The notes under the pieces were generated by a model, which saw nothing but the letters and a program-made list of their open reading frames with translations, did not search any database and was not told the DNA's origin. This document shows, one piece after another, positions 63,827-64,000 of a DNA stretch of 64,000 nt. Positions within the stretch are counted from its first letter, which is position 1. Every line of letters starts with the position of its first letter. The translations under genes were made by a program, and so were the position numbers. Source of the stretch: Candidatus Scalindua sp. (GTDB taxonomy: Bacteria; Planctomycetota; Brocadiia; Brocadiales; Scalinduaceae); NCBI GenBank assembly GCA_018670825.1, contig JABHIW010000048.1, forward strand, positions 61,448 to 125,447. The letters are read 5' to 3'.

Positions 63827-64000
63827 TTTCTGTACGGAAATGAAGCTTTAAAGACTCCTTCTAATCCGATTATCAGTCTTTTTACCTTTCCAATTAGCAA
63901 CAATTTGAAAAAACTTCAAAATCTGGTTTTCTGTCTGAACCGAGACATACCACCTCTGTAGTATTTTTGTTAATTGTAAATATGTATCTTTTATATTTTC

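Noticed and set aside
1..64000. CRISPR arrays, rRNA and tRNA genes
   Set aside because: No regularly spaced direct repeats with unique spacers and no tRNA or rRNA signatures were recognised by reading; a dedicated scan could still find a tRNA.

Overview
The window looks like an AT-rich planctomycete chromosome, most probably from an anammox bacterium (a Scalindua- or Kuenenia-like lineage). This rests on two octaheme hydroxylamine-oxidoreductase-like (HAO-like) cytochromes, one of them preceded by a diheme cytochrome c as in the anammox 60-heme reductase complex, on an FNT-family and an HPP-family anion transporter between them, and on a complete MreBCD/PBP2/RodA set. The assignment is inference from gene content; there is no rRNA or other direct taxonomic marker in the window.

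Layout. 1-2.9 kb: 5' part of mfd (minus strand, runs off the left edge). 3.2-7.5 kb: an RND efflux adaptor and pump, the pump gene carrying one in-frame amber codon near its 3' end. 7.7-13.96 kb: cyclophilin, a small membrane protein, a DUF362/ferredoxin protein, an alkaline-phosphatase-superfamily hydrolase, cobS, cobU and a small transaldolase. 14.0-17.4 kb: a TusA-like protein, then a PIG-L deacetylase / DegT aminotransferase / GT4 polyprenyl-phosphate transferase group for surface glycans. 17.6-22.4 kb: archease and RtcB (RNA ligation), a TPR protein and a CvfB-like S1 protein. 22.4-26.6 kb: accessory patch with a broken REP-type transposase, a truncated cupin gene, an orphan PD-(D/E)XK protein, a methyltransferase and a Phd/ParE toxin-antitoxin pair. 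26.9-37.7 kb: moeA, lnt, then the rod-shape/peptidoglycan operon mreB-mreC-mreD-mrdA-rodA and a radical SAM gene. 38.5-45.0 kb: a giant glycine-rich repeat protein with a PEP-CTERM tail, preceded by a palindrome-rich leader. 45.3-48.3 kb: a TPR-CHAT protein whose catalytic Cys is Phe. 48.5-58.9 kb: a nitrogen-metabolism island, all on the minus strand (HAO-like reductase, diheme cytochrome, small coiled-coil protein, dCache-HAMP-PAS sensor, HPP transporter, FNT transporter, CBS protein, second HAO-like protein). 59.1-61.4 kb: tdh-kbl threonine catabolism. 61.5-63.8 kb: two hypothetical proteins and an SDR epimerase.

How parts work together. The nitrogen island reads as one physiological module: FNT and HPP proteins would move nitrite, the diheme cytochrome would feed electrons to the octaheme enzyme lacking the HAO crosslinking Tyr (reductive type), and the second HAO-like protein keeps a Tyr at that place and may work oxidatively. 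The mre/mrd operon and the GT4 locus supply envelope construction, and the giant PEP-CTERM protein is an exported surface or matrix candidate.

The most unusual items are the giant PEP-CTERM repeat protein with alternating 283/197-residue half-units, a haem-c-type CxxCH motif inside PBP2, the Cys-to-Phe CHAT protein, the amber-interrupted RND pump, and a 28-nt hairpin repeated at two distant loci. No CRISPR array, rRNA or tRNA was recognised.
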